DNA of 47,903 bases from Solimonas sp040391865 (GTDB lineage Bacteria > Pseudomonadota > Gammaproteobacteria > Nevskiales > Nevskiaceae). The stretch spans positions 1 to 47,903 of the forward strand of contig JBEBWZ010000009.1 in NCBI GenBank assembly GCA_040391865.1, read 5' to 3'. Positions within the stretch are counted from its first letter, which is position 1; every line of letters begins with the position of its first letter. Below, piece after piece: positions 34,276 through 42,573 of this stretch. Below the pieces are notes generated by a model. The model was not told the origin of the DNA. It saw nothing but the letters and a program-made list of their open reading frames with translations, and made no database searches. The position numbers were made by a program, and so were the translations under genes.

Positions 34276-34296
34276 CGCAGGCACGGGGGGCCTGCG
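34276..34296 (-). promoter_or_regulatory. Hairpin in the leader of the polysaccharide locus
   Basis: CGCAGGC (34276-34282) and GCCTGCG (34290-34296) form a perfect 7 bp stem with a 7 nt loop, 15-35 nt upstream of the first gene of the cluster. No U-tract follows, so a leader or stability role is more likely than termination. Confidence 0.45.
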
Positions 34297-34364
34297 ATCA
34301 CCCTCGTGTCGCAGCGCAGCATTATTGCCGCTCTGGTCCCACAAGCCAACTGATTTCTATCTTT

Positions 34365-34393
34365 TTATTTCAAAAAAAGACAGGAATTGTCAG
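34365..34393 (-). promoter_or_regulatory. Candidate promoter of the polysaccharide locus
   Basis: On the minus strand CTGACA (34393-34388) is followed after 17 nt by AAATAA (34370-34365) in a T/A-rich stretch about 105 nt before the first gene. The -10 hexamer is poor, so this is only a suggestion. The spacer as a whole (34262-34475) holds no coding frame, and no ops/JUMPstart-like element was seen. Confidence 0.25.
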
Positions 34394-34475
34394 CTTGTGT
34401 ATATGAAGTATGGCTGAATGGTAGGCCTTGCCGCTGTGACGCAGTACCACACGAACAGGGGGGTTCTACCTGTTT

Positions 34476-35405
34476 TTACAGCACTTCATCGACTTCTTTC
34501 TCTTCCGGTGGCACCAGATCTTCACGCGAAAGGCCCAAGGCAACGGCGAGGTTGGTGGAAATATAGATCGACGAATAGGTCGCCACGATGACACCCACCA
34601 GCAGCGTGATCGAAAAGCTGTGCACGGTGGCACCGCCCATCGCGAGGAGGGCAACCAGCACCAGGGAGGTGGACACGTGGGTGATGATCGAGCGCAACAG
34701 GGTCTGGTTTACTGAAAGATTCACGATATCAAGCACTTCCATGCGCCTTTCACTGAGCATGTTTTCTCGCACGCGGTCAAAGATGACGATGGTTTCGTTG
34801 TTGGAGTAACCCATCAGCGCCAGGATGGCGGCCAGCGTGGTGATGTCGAATTCGACGTTGAACAGGGCCAGAAAGCCCAGCACCATGATCACGTCGTGGA
34901 TAACCGCAGTCACCGCGCCAACCGAGAACTTCCACTCGAAGCGGAACATGATGTAGATGGCGATGCCGATGAAGGCAAACAGCGCCGCCAGGCCGCCATC
35001 GCTGAACAGTTCTTCGCCGATCTGCGGGCCGACGAACTCGACGCGGCGAAGTTCAATGCCTTTTTCCTTTGCGTGGAGGGCCTCCAGCACGTGGCCACTG
35101 ATCTGGGAGGCGTTGTCGTCTTGAACCGGTGGCAACCGGATCAGTAACGACGAAGCGCTGCCGAACTGCTGCACGGTGGCGTTGTGATAACCCGCCTCAC
35201 TCAGTTCGGCCCGGACTTCATCCAGCTCGACCCGCTCGGGATACGAGACCTCCACCAGCACGCCACCCGTGAAGTCGATGCCGAAGTTCAGGCCGTGAAA
35301 CGCGACCAGCGACAGCGCGATCACCGTCAGCATGGCCGAGACCCATAGCCCGACTTTGCGCTGGGCCATGAAGTTGATGTTGGGAACGCGGGCAAAGATT
35401 TTCAT
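34476..35405 (-). CDS. secF: Protein translocase subunit SecF
   Basis: SecF partners with SecD to pull exported proteins through SecYEG using the proton motive force. The 309-residue protein has the first membrane helix near residue 16-35, the conserved GLNFGIDFTGGVLVEV, a short periplasmic domain (P4) and five C-terminal helices. These include the family motif MGYSNNETIVIFDRVRENM near residue 196. The start ATG is at 35405. The gene follows secD after a 209 nt spacer, unusually long for this operon, that contains a strong palindrome. Confidence 0.97.
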   Translation of the reverse strand: MKIFARVPNINFMAQRKVGLWVSAMLTVIALSLVAFHGLNFGIDFTGGVLVEVSYPERVELDEVRAELSEAGYHNATVQQFGSASSLLIRLPPVQDDNASQISGHVLEALHAKEKGIELRRVEFVGPQIGEELFSDGGLAALFAFIGIAIYIMFRFEWKFSVGAVTAVIHDVIMVLGFLALFNVEFDITTLAAILALMGYSNNETIVIFDRVRENMLSERRMEVLDIVNLSVNQTLLRSIITHVSTSLVLVALLAMGGATVHSFSITLLVGVIVATYSSIYISTNLAVALGLSREDLVPPEEKEVDEVL

Positions 35406-35549
35406 AGTAGAGCCAACGGTCGTTCTTGAAGCCTGTGTGTTTGAGGTCTCACGAATTCGGTCCTTGGATCAAGCCCTTGGGCGGGATCAACAGCGGGCCG
35501 GATCGCGTACCGGTTGCTACCTTTTGTCGCTGACGCCAGATCCGACTTC

Positions 35550-35594
35550 GGCTTGATCCGACCTACGGTGTGGCCCTGTAGGTCGGATCAAGCC
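35550..35594. repeat. REP-like perfect inverted repeat between secD and secF
   Basis: The arms GGCTTGATCCGACCTAC (35550-35566) and GTAGGTCGGATCAAGCC (35578-35594) are perfect 17 nt complements around an 11 nt loop. A degenerate related unit (gatcaagcccttgggcgggatc) lies near 35467-35490. The motif resembles widespread REP sequences of gammaproteobacteria (GTAGGTCGGAT-type). As RNA it would form a very stable stem between the two coding regions, likely affecting relative SecD/SecF expression or 3' end stability of the secD part. Confidence 0.8.
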
Positions 35595-35614
35595 CGCATG
35601 ACGGATCCATCGGG

Positions 35615-37468
35615 TTACCAGATCGGCAGATCCTTGAGCTTGCGCTTGGCAAATACCAGCTGTGCCAGGGCTCGGGATCCGACAATCGCGGTGAACTGTG
35701 AACTCAGGATGCCGATCGCCAGGGTGATCGCAAAACCCTTGACCGGGCCCGCGCCCAAGGCAAACAGCATCATGGTCGAAATCAATACGGTGACGTTGGC
35801 GTCGGCAATGGTCAGGAAGGCGCGCTCGTAACCGGCATCGATCGCCGCGTGCGGCTTCGCACCATTGCGTAATTCTTCACGAATACGCTCGTAAATCAGC
35901 ACGTTGGCGTCAATGGCGATACCCAAATGCAACACGATGCCGGCGATGCCCGGCATCGTCAGCGTGGCCTGGATCAGCGACAGGATCGCCGCCACCAGTA
36001 CCGTGTTGAGCAGCAGCGCGGCGATCGCAAACAGGCCGAACACGCGGTAATACACCACCATGAAGATGGCAACCAGCAGCATGCCCAGGCCAGCGGCGGC
36101 AAAACCCTTGCGGATGTTGTCGGCACCCAGACTGGGGCCGACGGTGCGCTCTTCGACGATCTCGACCGGCGCTGCCAGCGCGCCGGCTTTCAGCAGCAGC
36201 GCCAGATCATGCGCCTCCTTGCTGGCCAGACCGGTGGTCTGGAAGTTCTTGCCGAACACGCCCCGGATGCTGGCGACGGAGATGATTTCCTCGATCTCGC
36301 GATGCTCGCGGATCGGCTCGCCCTTGGCGTTGTAGTTGGTGACGACTTCGCGTTCCTTGAACAGCACCGCCATCGGCTTGCCGACGCTCTTTTCAGTGAA
36401 CGCAAACATGCGCTTGGCGCCCGCCCCGTCCAGCGTCACGCTGACTGCCGGGCCACCATCCTGATCGACCGTGGCTGCGGCGTTCACCAGATTGTCGCCG
36501 CCGGCGATGATTTCCCGCTTCAGCAGCACCGGGCGGCGATCGCCACGGGTGTAGTACAGCTGAGTACCCGCCGGGATCACGCCACTGTTCGCCGCGGCGC
36601 GTGCATCTTCTTCAGCAACCGCGCGGTATTCAAGCGTGGCCGTGGCGCCCAATAGGTCCTTGACCCGAGTCGTGTCCTGCACACCCGGCAGCTGCACCAC
36701 GATGCGGTTGGCACCTTGGCGCTGCACCAGCGGCTCGGCCACGCCAAGCTGGTTCACACGGTTACGCAGTGTGGTCAGGTTCTGCTGCACCGCGAAATCG
36801 ACGATGCGCTTGGCTTCCTGATCCGACAGCCGGATCTGCAACGCCAGCGGCGCGTCCGGTGCCGTGGTCAGCTGGTACTCGGTAAATGCCTTGGCAATCG
36901 CACGTCGCGCAGCCTCAAGGCGCTCGCTGTCGGCGAACTCCAGAATGCCCGCCTCAGAGGTCTGGCGGCGGCCGGTGTAGCGAATACCTTCCTTGCGCAA
37001 CAGCGCCGGTACCTCGGTGACAATGCGATCCACGGCCTTCTGGCGCACATCGTCGAGATCCACTTCCAGCAGGAAGTGCACGCCACCGCGGAGATCAAGG
37101 CCCAGGTTCATCGGGCGGGCGCCGATGGCGCGCAGCCAGTCCGGGGTCTTGCTGGCCAGGTTCAGGGCCACCACGTAACCACGGCCCAGCTCGCGCTTGA
37201 GTACATCGGCCGCCGCCAGTTGCGCCTCGGTATTGTCGAAACGCACCACCCACTGGTTGTCCTCGATGCCGCTGGACGATGGCGTCAGCGCGTCAGCGGT
37301 CAGGGCCTGGCCAACCCGCTCGCCGAAATCGGCAGGCAGTGGGTCGCCGTTCTCCTGGGAGATCTGTACCGACGGGTCTTCGCCATACAGGTTCGGCGCT
37401 GCGTACAGCAGGCCAAACACCAGCGAAGCGATCAGGATGAGGTACTTCCAGGCGGGGTAAGGTTTCAT
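35615..37468 (-). CDS. secD: Protein translocase subunit SecD
   Basis: SecD is the larger subunit of the SecDF translocation motor in the inner membrane. The 617-residue protein matches the E. coli length (615). It has one N-terminal membrane helix (about 7-25), a GLDLRGGVHFLLEV motif near residue 123, and a large periplasmic P1 domain (about 120-440). Five C-terminal helices follow, with the family motif GIAGIVLHLGIAIDANVLIYERIREEL near residue 505. The start ATG is at 37468. The spacer to yajC is structured. Confidence 0.97.
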   Translation of the reverse strand: MKPYPAWKYLILIASLVFGLLYAAPNLYGEDPSVQISQENGDPLPADFGERVGQALTADALTPSSSGIEDNQWVVRFDNTEAQLAAADVLKRELGRGYVVALNLASKTPDWLRAIGARPMNLGLDLRGGVHFLLEVDLDDVRQKAVDRIVTEVPALLRKEGIRYTGRRQTSEAGILEFADSERLEAARRAIAKAFTEYQLTTAPDAPLALQIRLSDQEAKRIVDFAVQQNLTTLRNRVNQLGVAEPLVQRQGANRIVVQLPGVQDTTRVKDLLGATATLEYRAVAEEDARAAANSGVIPAGTQLYYTRGDRRPVLLKREIIAGGDNLVNAAATVDQDGGPAVSVTLDGAGAKRMFAFTEKSVGKPMAVLFKEREVVTNYNAKGEPIREHREIEEIISVASIRGVFGKNFQTTGLASKEAHDLALLLKAGALAAPVEIVEERTVGPSLGADNIRKGFAAAGLGMLLVAIFMVVYYRVFGLFAIAALLLNTVLVAAILSLIQATLTMPGIAGIVLHLGIAIDANVLIYERIREELRNGAKPHAAIDAGYERAFLTIADANVTVLISTMMLFALGAGPVKGFAITLAIGILSSQFTAIVGSRALAQLVFAKRKLKDLPIW

Positions 37469-37543
37469 CGTTCCATGCCGACAGCGGATTCGTTCACGCG
37501 GGGAATGCCCCCCAGGGCAGACTTTTGGGAGCTCTTGACCTCA

Positions 37544-37650
37544 GTGCTTCCCGTTCGTACCGAGCATCACACGCAGTGCCGTGTATTGAGGTACCAGAAA
37601 ATCCCTCGATACAGCGCCTCCGGCGCCACTCGGGGCGAACGGGTCAGCAC
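37544..37650. other. Structured intergenic element between yajC and secD
   Basis: A long imperfect inverted repeat closes the element. Its arms are 37544-37564 and 37629-37650, giving segments of 5, 8 and 4 complementary bases separated by small internal loops. Inside it are three further hairpins. The first is ACACG/CGTGT (37569-37573 with 37580-37584). The second is TATTGAGG/CCTCGATA (37584-37591 with 37604-37611, one G-U on the plus strand). The third is GCGCC/GGCGC (37614-37618 with 37622-37626). The layout is a four-way junction. Pairing is slightly better on the plus strand than on the minus transcript. It may be a structured RNA or a MITE-like repeat; no function is claimed. Confidence 0.5.
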
Positions 37651-37665
37651 TTGATGGCAAAGGTC

Positions 37666-37998
37666 CTACAGGCTTTTCAGCGTGCCCTTCGGCAGTACGC
37701 TGGAAATCGCCTGCTTCTGCACTTTGATGTTCACGTTGTCGGCGATTTCCACCGTCACGTAGGCCTCGCTGATGTTCGAGACCTTGCCGGCCAGGCCACC
37801 GCTGGTGACCACTTCATCGCCCTTGGCAATGCTGGCCAGCAACTCGCGATGCTCCTTCGCACGCTTCATTTGCGGGCGAATCAGCATGAAATAGAACAGC
37901 GGAATCATCACCAGCAGCGGCCACATGGCGCCGAGGAAGGACTGCGAACCCGGTGCCGCCGCCTGGGCATAGGCGGGACTAATCAAGAAATCCAGCAC
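37666..37998 (-). CDS. yajC: YajC, Sec translocon accessory subunit
   Basis: YajC is a small single-span membrane protein that associates with SecDF. From the GTG at 37998 the product has 110 residues, the E. coli length. A membrane helix lies at about 25-42 (WPLLVMIPLFYFMLI). It is followed by the conserved RPQMKRAKEH and GDEVVTSGGLAGKV motifs. The frame is open to a TTG at 38013, but an AGGAG site lies 6 nt before the GTG, which decides the start. It is upstream of secD as usual; the tgt/queA genes that normally precede it are absent. Confidence 0.94.
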   Translation of the reverse strand: MLDFLISPAYAQAAAPGSQSFLGAMWPLLVMIPLFYFMLIRPQMKRAKEHRELLASIAKGDEVVTSGGLAGKVSNISEAYVTVEIADNVNIKVQKQAISSVLPKGTLKSL

Positions 37999-38339
37999 GA
38001 AAAGCTCCTGCAAGACCTAATAAGAGGGCGGCGATTATGCCATAGGGATCAAGACCGTCCGAAGGCAGACCGAGTTCAGCCGGCCGCCCCTGCCAATAGC
38101 CGGTTCATGGCCTCCATCCAGGGCGACAGCGCTCCGCGCCTCCGGCCGGCGGGGCCCTGTATCGCCCCGTGCACACCGTCGCCCGGAGACAGCGCGAAAA
38201 TCGCCGTCCTCTCTACCAGCGGTTGCGCTTTCGAGCCGGGTGCAGGATCGTGCGGATGCGTCCCCCAGCCAACGATGGATTCCAGCCGCGCCGGCACACC
38301 TGTCGCCCGCCCGTATGGACACTGCCAAGGAGATATGCC
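37999..38339. other. Intergenic region between divergent yajC and catalase genes
   Basis: This 341 nt gap holds no convincing gene: the frames in it are extensions or shadows of the catalase frame. It must contain the promoters of both yajC and the catalase gene. No good hexamers and no OxyR-like dyad could be recognised by eye. A short stem, CGGGGC (38150-38155) with GCCCCG (38164-38169), is the only structure noted. Confidence 0.5.
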
Positions 38340-39800
38340 ATGAGCAACGACAAGAAACTGACCACCGCCGCGGGTTGCCCGGTCGCCAACAACCAGGACA
38401 TCCTGACCGCCGGAAAACGGGGGCCGCAGCTGCTGCAGGATGTCTGGTTCCTCGAAAAGCTGGCGCACTTCGATCGCGAAGTGATTCCGGAGCGGCGGAT
38501 GCACGCCAAGGGGTCGGCCGCCTACGGGACCTTCACCGTCACCCACGACATCACGCGTTACACCCGCGCGAAGCTCTTTTCGAAGATCGGCAAGAAGACC
38601 GAGATGTTCGTGCGCTTCAGCACCGTCGCCGGGGAGCGCGGCGCGGCCGACGCCGAGCGTGATATCCGCGGCTTTGCGATGAAGTTCTATACCGAAGAAG
38701 GCAACTGGGACCTGGTCGGCAACAACACCCCGGTCTTCTTCTTCCGCGACCCGCTGAAATTCCCCGACCTCAATCACGCGGTCAAACGCGACCCCCGCAC
38801 CAATCTGCGCAGCGCCAGGAACAACTGGGATTTCTGGACCTCGCTGCCCGAAGCGCTGCATCAGGTCACCATCGTGATGAGCGACCGCGGCATTCCCGCC
38901 GGCTATCGCCACATGCATGGCTTCGGGAGCCATACCTTCAGTTTCATCAGTGCCGATAACCAGCGGCACTGGGTCAAGTTCCACTTCGTGACCCAGCAGG
39001 GCATCAAGAACCTCAGTGATGCGGAGGCCGCAGCGCTGGTCGGCAATGACCGTGAAAGTTCACAACGCGACCTCTACGACGCGATCGAGCGCAAGGATTT
39101 CCCGCGCTGGAAGATGTTTGTGCAGGTCATGCCGGAGGCCGACGCGACGAAGGTGCCTTATCACCCCTTCGACCTGACCAAGGTCTGGCCCAAGGGCGAC
39201 TATCCGCTGATTCCGGTCGGCGAGTTCGAATTGAACCGCAATCCCGACAACTACTTCGCGGAAGTCGAACAGGCCGCATTCAATCCCGCCAATATCGTGC
39301 CGGGCATCAGCTTTTCACCCGATCGAATGCTGCAGGGTCGGCTGTTTTCCTATGGCGATGCGCAGCGCTATCGCCTGGGGGTCAATCATCAGCACATCCC
39401 GGTCAACGCCGCGCGTTGCCCGGTGCACAGCTACCACCGTGACGGTGCGATGCGTGTCGATGGCAACTACGGCAGCCGCCTGGCGTATGAGCCGAACAGC
39501 GACGGTGAATGGCAGGAGCAGCCGGATTTCTCCGAGCCGCCGCTGGCAATCGACGGCGCCGCAGACCGCTGGAATTTTCGTGAGGACGATGCGGACTATT
39601 ACTCGCAGCCCGGCGCGCTGTTCCGCTTGATGTCACCGGCGCAGCAGCAGGTGCTGTTCGACAACACCGCCCGCGCCATGGGCGACGCGCCGAAGCCGAT
39701 CAAGCTGCGCCACATCGGCAATTGTCTCAAGGCCGACCCCGCTTACGGCAAGGGCGTGGCGGCTGCACTGAAGATCCCGCTGAGCGAGGTGCCGGCCTAA
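38340..39800 (+). CDS. Monofunctional haem catalase (small-subunit, clade 3 type)
   Basis: Catalase converts hydrogen peroxide to water and oxygen. From the ATG at 38340 the product has 486 residues, typical of small-subunit catalases. The distal histidine is in VTHDITRYT and the distal asparagine in VGNNTPVFFFRD. FSTVAGERGAADAERD and the proximal haem tyrosine motif RLFSYGDAQRYRLG are present. The start has an AAGGAG site 7 nt upstream; the longer frame to 38169 lacks family similarity. It is divergent from yajC. The name katA or katB cannot be assigned from the sequence alone. No signal peptide is apparent, so it should be cytoplasmic. Confidence 0.95.
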   Translation: MSNDKKLTTAAGCPVANNQDILTAGKRGPQLLQDVWFLEKLAHFDREVIPERRMHAKGSAAYGTFTVTHDITRYTRAKLFSKIGKKTEMFVRFSTVAGERGAADAERDIRGFAMKFYTEEGNWDLVGNNTPVFFFRDPLKFPDLNHAVKRDPRTNLRSARNNWDFWTSLPEALHQVTIVMSDRGIPAGYRHMHGFGSHTFSFISADNQRHWVKFHFVTQQGIKNLSDAEAAALVGNDRESSQRDLYDAIERKDFPRWKMFVQVMPEADATKVPYHPFDLTKVWPKGDYPLIPVGEFELNRNPDNYFAEVEQAAFNPANIVPGISFSPDRMLQGRLFSYGDAQRYRLGVNHQHIPVNAARCPVHSYHRDGAMRVDGNYGSRLAYEPNSDGEWQEQPDFSEPPLAIDGAADRWNFREDDADYYSQPGALFRLMSPAQQQVLFDNTARAMGDAPKPIKLRHIGNCLKADPAYGKGVAAALKIPLSEVPA

Positions 39801-39810
39801 GCTTTTGCGC

Positions 39811-39838
39811 CAGTGGCCCTGCATAAACAGGGCCACTG
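39811..39838 (+). terminator. Strong hairpin after the catalase gene
   Basis: CAGTGGCCCTG (39811-39821) and CAGGGCCACTG (39828-39838) are perfect 11 nt complements with a 6 nt loop, 10 nt after the stop codon. No U-tract follows on either strand. It lies between converging genes (catalase and ugd), so it may serve both. Confidence 0.65.
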
Positions 39839-39910
39839 CTCAGCGCTGGCAGCACCCGCCGACAACTCCCGGCCGCACCTTGGCCGTAGCGGAAATATCG
39901 CAGGAAACGC

Positions 39911-41233
39911 TTACTGCAGCCTGCCGATGCTGCGGTATTCAAAGCCCTCACGTCGCATCAGCGCCGGATCGTAGAGATTGCGGCCATCAATGATGGCCGG
40001 CGACTTCAGCAGTCGCTTCAGCGCCGCAAAGTCGGGACTGCGGAATACCGACCATTCGGTGACGATAACCAGGACGTCGGCGCCTTCGCAGGCCTTCTCT
40101 GGGGAGTTCACCAGATAGAGGTCACCGCGCTCGCCGTACAGCTTGCGGGTGACGTCCATGGCCACCGGATCATAGGCGCGAACCTTGCCGCCTTCCGCCC
40201 AGATCGCTTCCATCAGCACACGACTCGGCGCCTCGCGCATGTCATCGGTATTGGGCTTGAACGCCAGTCCCCAGACGGCGATGGTCTTGCCCTGCAAGGA
40301 GCCGAAGCGTTCCTTGAGGCGACTGAACAGCAGGGTCTTCTGATGTTCGTTGACCGCTTCGACGGCATTGAGCACCTTCAGCGACTGGCCGAATTCGCCG
40401 CCGGTCTGGATCAGTGCCTTGACGTCCTTGGGAAAGCACGAGCCACCATAGCCACAGCCGGCATACAGAAACTGGCGACCGATCCGTGGGTCGGAGCCGA
40501 TACCGTGGCGCACGCTTTCAATGTCGGCGCCGACCTGCTCCGCCAGCAGTGCCAGCTCGTTCATGAAGCTGATACGTGTCGCAAGCATGGCGTTGGCGGC
40601 GTACTTGGTCAGTTCCGCCGACGGAATGTCCATGGCCAGCATGCGGTCGTGGCTACGGTTGAACGGGGCGTACAGCTCCTTCATCAGGTTCAGGGCACGC
40701 TCGCTGTCGGTGCCGACGATGATGCGATCCGGACGCATGAAGTCGTCGACCGCCGCGCCTTCCTTGAGGAACTCGGGGTTGGAGACCACATCGAACGGCA
40801 GTTCCACACCGCGCGCGGCCAGCGTCTGTGCCAGCACTTCCTTGACCTTGCCCGAGGTGCCGACCGGCACCGTGGATTTGGTGCAGACCACCCGGTAATC
40901 GGTCATGTGCTGGCCAACGGTACGTGCAACCGTCAGCACATACTGCAAGTCCGCGGAGCCATCTTCCTGCGGCGGCGTACCGACCGCGATGAAGATGACC
41001 TCGCCATGCGCCCCGCCTGCGGCGGCATCGGTCGTGAAGCGCAAACGGCCGGCGGCGGTATTGCGCACCAGCATCTCGTCCACACCCGGTTCATAGAACG
41101 GGCAATGACCGGCCTTCAGCGTTTCAATTCTGGCGGCATCGACGTCGATGCAGGTGACATTGTTGCCCGCATCCGCCAGACCTGCGGCGGTGACCAGGCC
41201 CACATAACCGGAGCCGAAAACAGTGACTTTCAT
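39911..41233 (-). CDS. ugd: UDP-glucose 6-dehydrogenase
   Basis: Ugd oxidises UDP-glucose to UDP-glucuronate with two NAD. The 440-residue protein begins MKVTVFGSGYVGLVTAAGLA. It has FIAVGTPPQEDGSADL, the central helix ELTKYAANAMLATRISFMNELA and the catalytic cysteine in GYGGSCFPKDVKAL. It continues with WGLAFKPNTDDMREAPS. It is followed upstream by a UDP-glucuronate epimerase gene (47 nt spacer), suggesting production of UDP-GalA from UDP-Glc. A GAAGGT-like site lies upstream of the ATG. The product may feed capsule or LPS core synthesis. Confidence 0.96.
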   Translation of the reverse strand: MKVTVFGSGYVGLVTAAGLADAGNNVTCIDVDAARIETLKAGHCPFYEPGVDEMLVRNTAAGRLRFTTDAAAGGAHGEVIFIAVGTPPQEDGSADLQYVLTVARTVGQHMTDYRVVCTKSTVPVGTSGKVKEVLAQTLAARGVELPFDVVSNPEFLKEGAAVDDFMRPDRIIVGTDSERALNLMKELYAPFNRSHDRMLAMDIPSAELTKYAANAMLATRISFMNELALLAEQVGADIESVRHGIGSDPRIGRQFLYAGCGYGGSCFPKDVKALIQTGGEFGQSLKVLNAVEAVNEHQKTLLFSRLKERFGSLQGKTIAVWGLAFKPNTDDMREAPSRVLMEAIWAEGGKVRAYDPVAMDVTRKLYGERGDLYLVNSPEKACEGADVLVIVTEWSVFRSPDFAALKRLLKSPAIIDGRNLYDPALMRREGFEYRSIGRLQ

Positions 41234-41280
41234 GCTGGAGCTTTACCTTCTGGAAATCGGGGTGAAGGAAACGGCAAATA

Positions 41281-42288
41281 TCAACAACGATAGAACTGGC
41301 GATACCAGCTCACGAACTTTTCAAGGCCGGCCTCGATCGGCGTCGCCGGCTCGAAACCCACGGCATCACGCAGATCACTGACATCGGCATAGGTGCGGTA
41401 AACATCGCCAGGCGCCATGGGCTTGAACTGCTTGCGCGCCTTGCGCCCGGTCAATTCTTCGAGCACCTCGATGAACCGCATCAGCCGCACCGGCGAATGA
41501 TTGCCGATGTTGTACAAGCGATGCGGCGCACTGCTACACCCCAATTCGGGGGGATTGCCGGTCCAGGCCGGGTCACCCTGGGGAGGCTGGTCGAGGGTTT
41601 TCACCACGCCCGAAACGATATCGTCGATGTAGGTGAAGTCGCGTTCCATGTCACCGTTGTTGAAGACCGCAATTTCCCGGTCTTCGAACATCGCCTTGGT
41701 GAACGAGAAATAGGCCATGTCCGGCCGGCCCCAGGGGCCATAGACCGTGAAGAAGCGCAGCCCCGTCGCCGGAATCCGGAACAGATGGCTGTATGAATGC
41801 GCCATGGCCTCGTTGGCTTTCTTGGTGGCGGCGTACAGGCTCACCGGATGATCTGTGGTGTCGGTGACCGCAAACGGCACCTTGGTGTTGGCGCCATAAA
41901 CCGAACTCGACGAGGCATAGACCAGATGCTCGACCGCGAACTCGCGGCAGCATTCGAGGATGTTGCCGAAGCCGACCAGATTGCTGTCGATATAAGCGCG
42001 CGGATTCTCGATCGAATAGCGCACCCCGGCCTGCGCCGCCAGATTCAGCACGCGATCCGGCCTGAATGCGTCGAACGCGCTGCGCAAAGCCGCCGTATCG
42101 GCCAGATCGATTCTCTGGAAGCTGAACCCCGCCTGCCCTTCAAGCAAGGCCAGACGCGCAGTCTTCAGCGCCGGGTCGTAATAGTCGTTGAGGTTGTCGA
42201 TTCCGAGGACGGTATCGCCACGCGCCAGCAGCGCCTGCGCAGTGTGCAGCCCGACAAAGCCGGCCGCACCGGTCAGCAAGATTTTCAT
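41281..42288 (-). CDS. UDP-glucuronate 4-epimerase (NAD-dependent)
   Basis: This extended SDR interconverts UDP-GlcA and UDP-GalA. The 335-residue protein begins MKILLTGAAGFVGLHTAQALLARGD. It has NDYYDPALKTARLALL (typical of GlcA epimerases), ASSSSVYG and the YxxxK pair in SLYAATKKANE, and then RFFTVYGPWGRPDMA. The ATG at 42288 is used; the frame is open to a TTG one codon upstream. It is 47 nt upstream of ugd on the same strand, so the two probably form an operon making UDP-GalA. A UDP-arabinose or other C4-epimerase role is less likely. Confidence 0.92.
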   Translation of the reverse strand: MKILLTGAAGFVGLHTAQALLARGDTVLGIDNLNDYYDPALKTARLALLEGQAGFSFQRIDLADTAALRSAFDAFRPDRVLNLAAQAGVRYSIENPRAYIDSNLVGFGNILECCREFAVEHLVYASSSSVYGANTKVPFAVTDTTDHPVSLYAATKKANEAMAHSYSHLFRIPATGLRFFTVYGPWGRPDMAYFSFTKAMFEDREIAVFNNGDMERDFTYIDDIVSGVVKTLDQPPQGDPAWTGNPPELGCSSAPHRLYNIGNHSPVRLMRFIEVLEELTGRKARKQFKPMAPGDVYRTYADVSDLRDAVGFEPATPIEAGLEKFVSWYRQFYRC

Positions 42289-42573
42289 CAATGAACCTGA
42301 TCAGGGAAAGCATGTGGTCGACCATTCCCGCCGGATTGCCACTCGCTCAAGGCCACATAGTCTAACGATTGAAGGCCTCGACGTTCATGACAGGGGTCAC
42401 GAACACCTGTCCGACCGGTGCAGCCGCAAGTACCGGATGAGCCCACTCCGCCGGCCGCGGCAGCGGTGGTCATTCCCGCCACCCGATGGCGTTTACGCCC
42501 CCCTGTGCTAGCCTTACGCCCCCTGCGCGCCCATCGCGCTGCCCCTACTTTTACCCCAAATCGGAACCGTTTC
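42289..42573. promoter_or_regulatory. Divergent promoter region of the UDP-GlcA epimerase and acyl-CoA dehydrogenase genes
   Basis: This 285 nt non-coding stretch separates two divergent genes and must hold their promoters. No clear -10/-35 pair or operator dyad was recognised. The plus-strand frame from 42418 is an extension of the dehydrogenase gene without family similarity. Confidence 0.4.

Noticed and set aside
34262..34475. JUMPstart/ops antitermination element before the glycan locus
   Set aside because: Neither GGCGGTAG nor its complement is present in the spacer.
37544..37650. The four-way junction as a tRNA gene
   Set aside because: The closing stem is far longer than 7 bp, and there is no T-loop consensus, no D-loop GG and no CCA-type end.
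38169..38339. N-terminal extension of the catalase by 57 codons
   Set aside because: The extension has no family similarity, and a good ribosome site (AAGGAG) marks the ATG at 38340.
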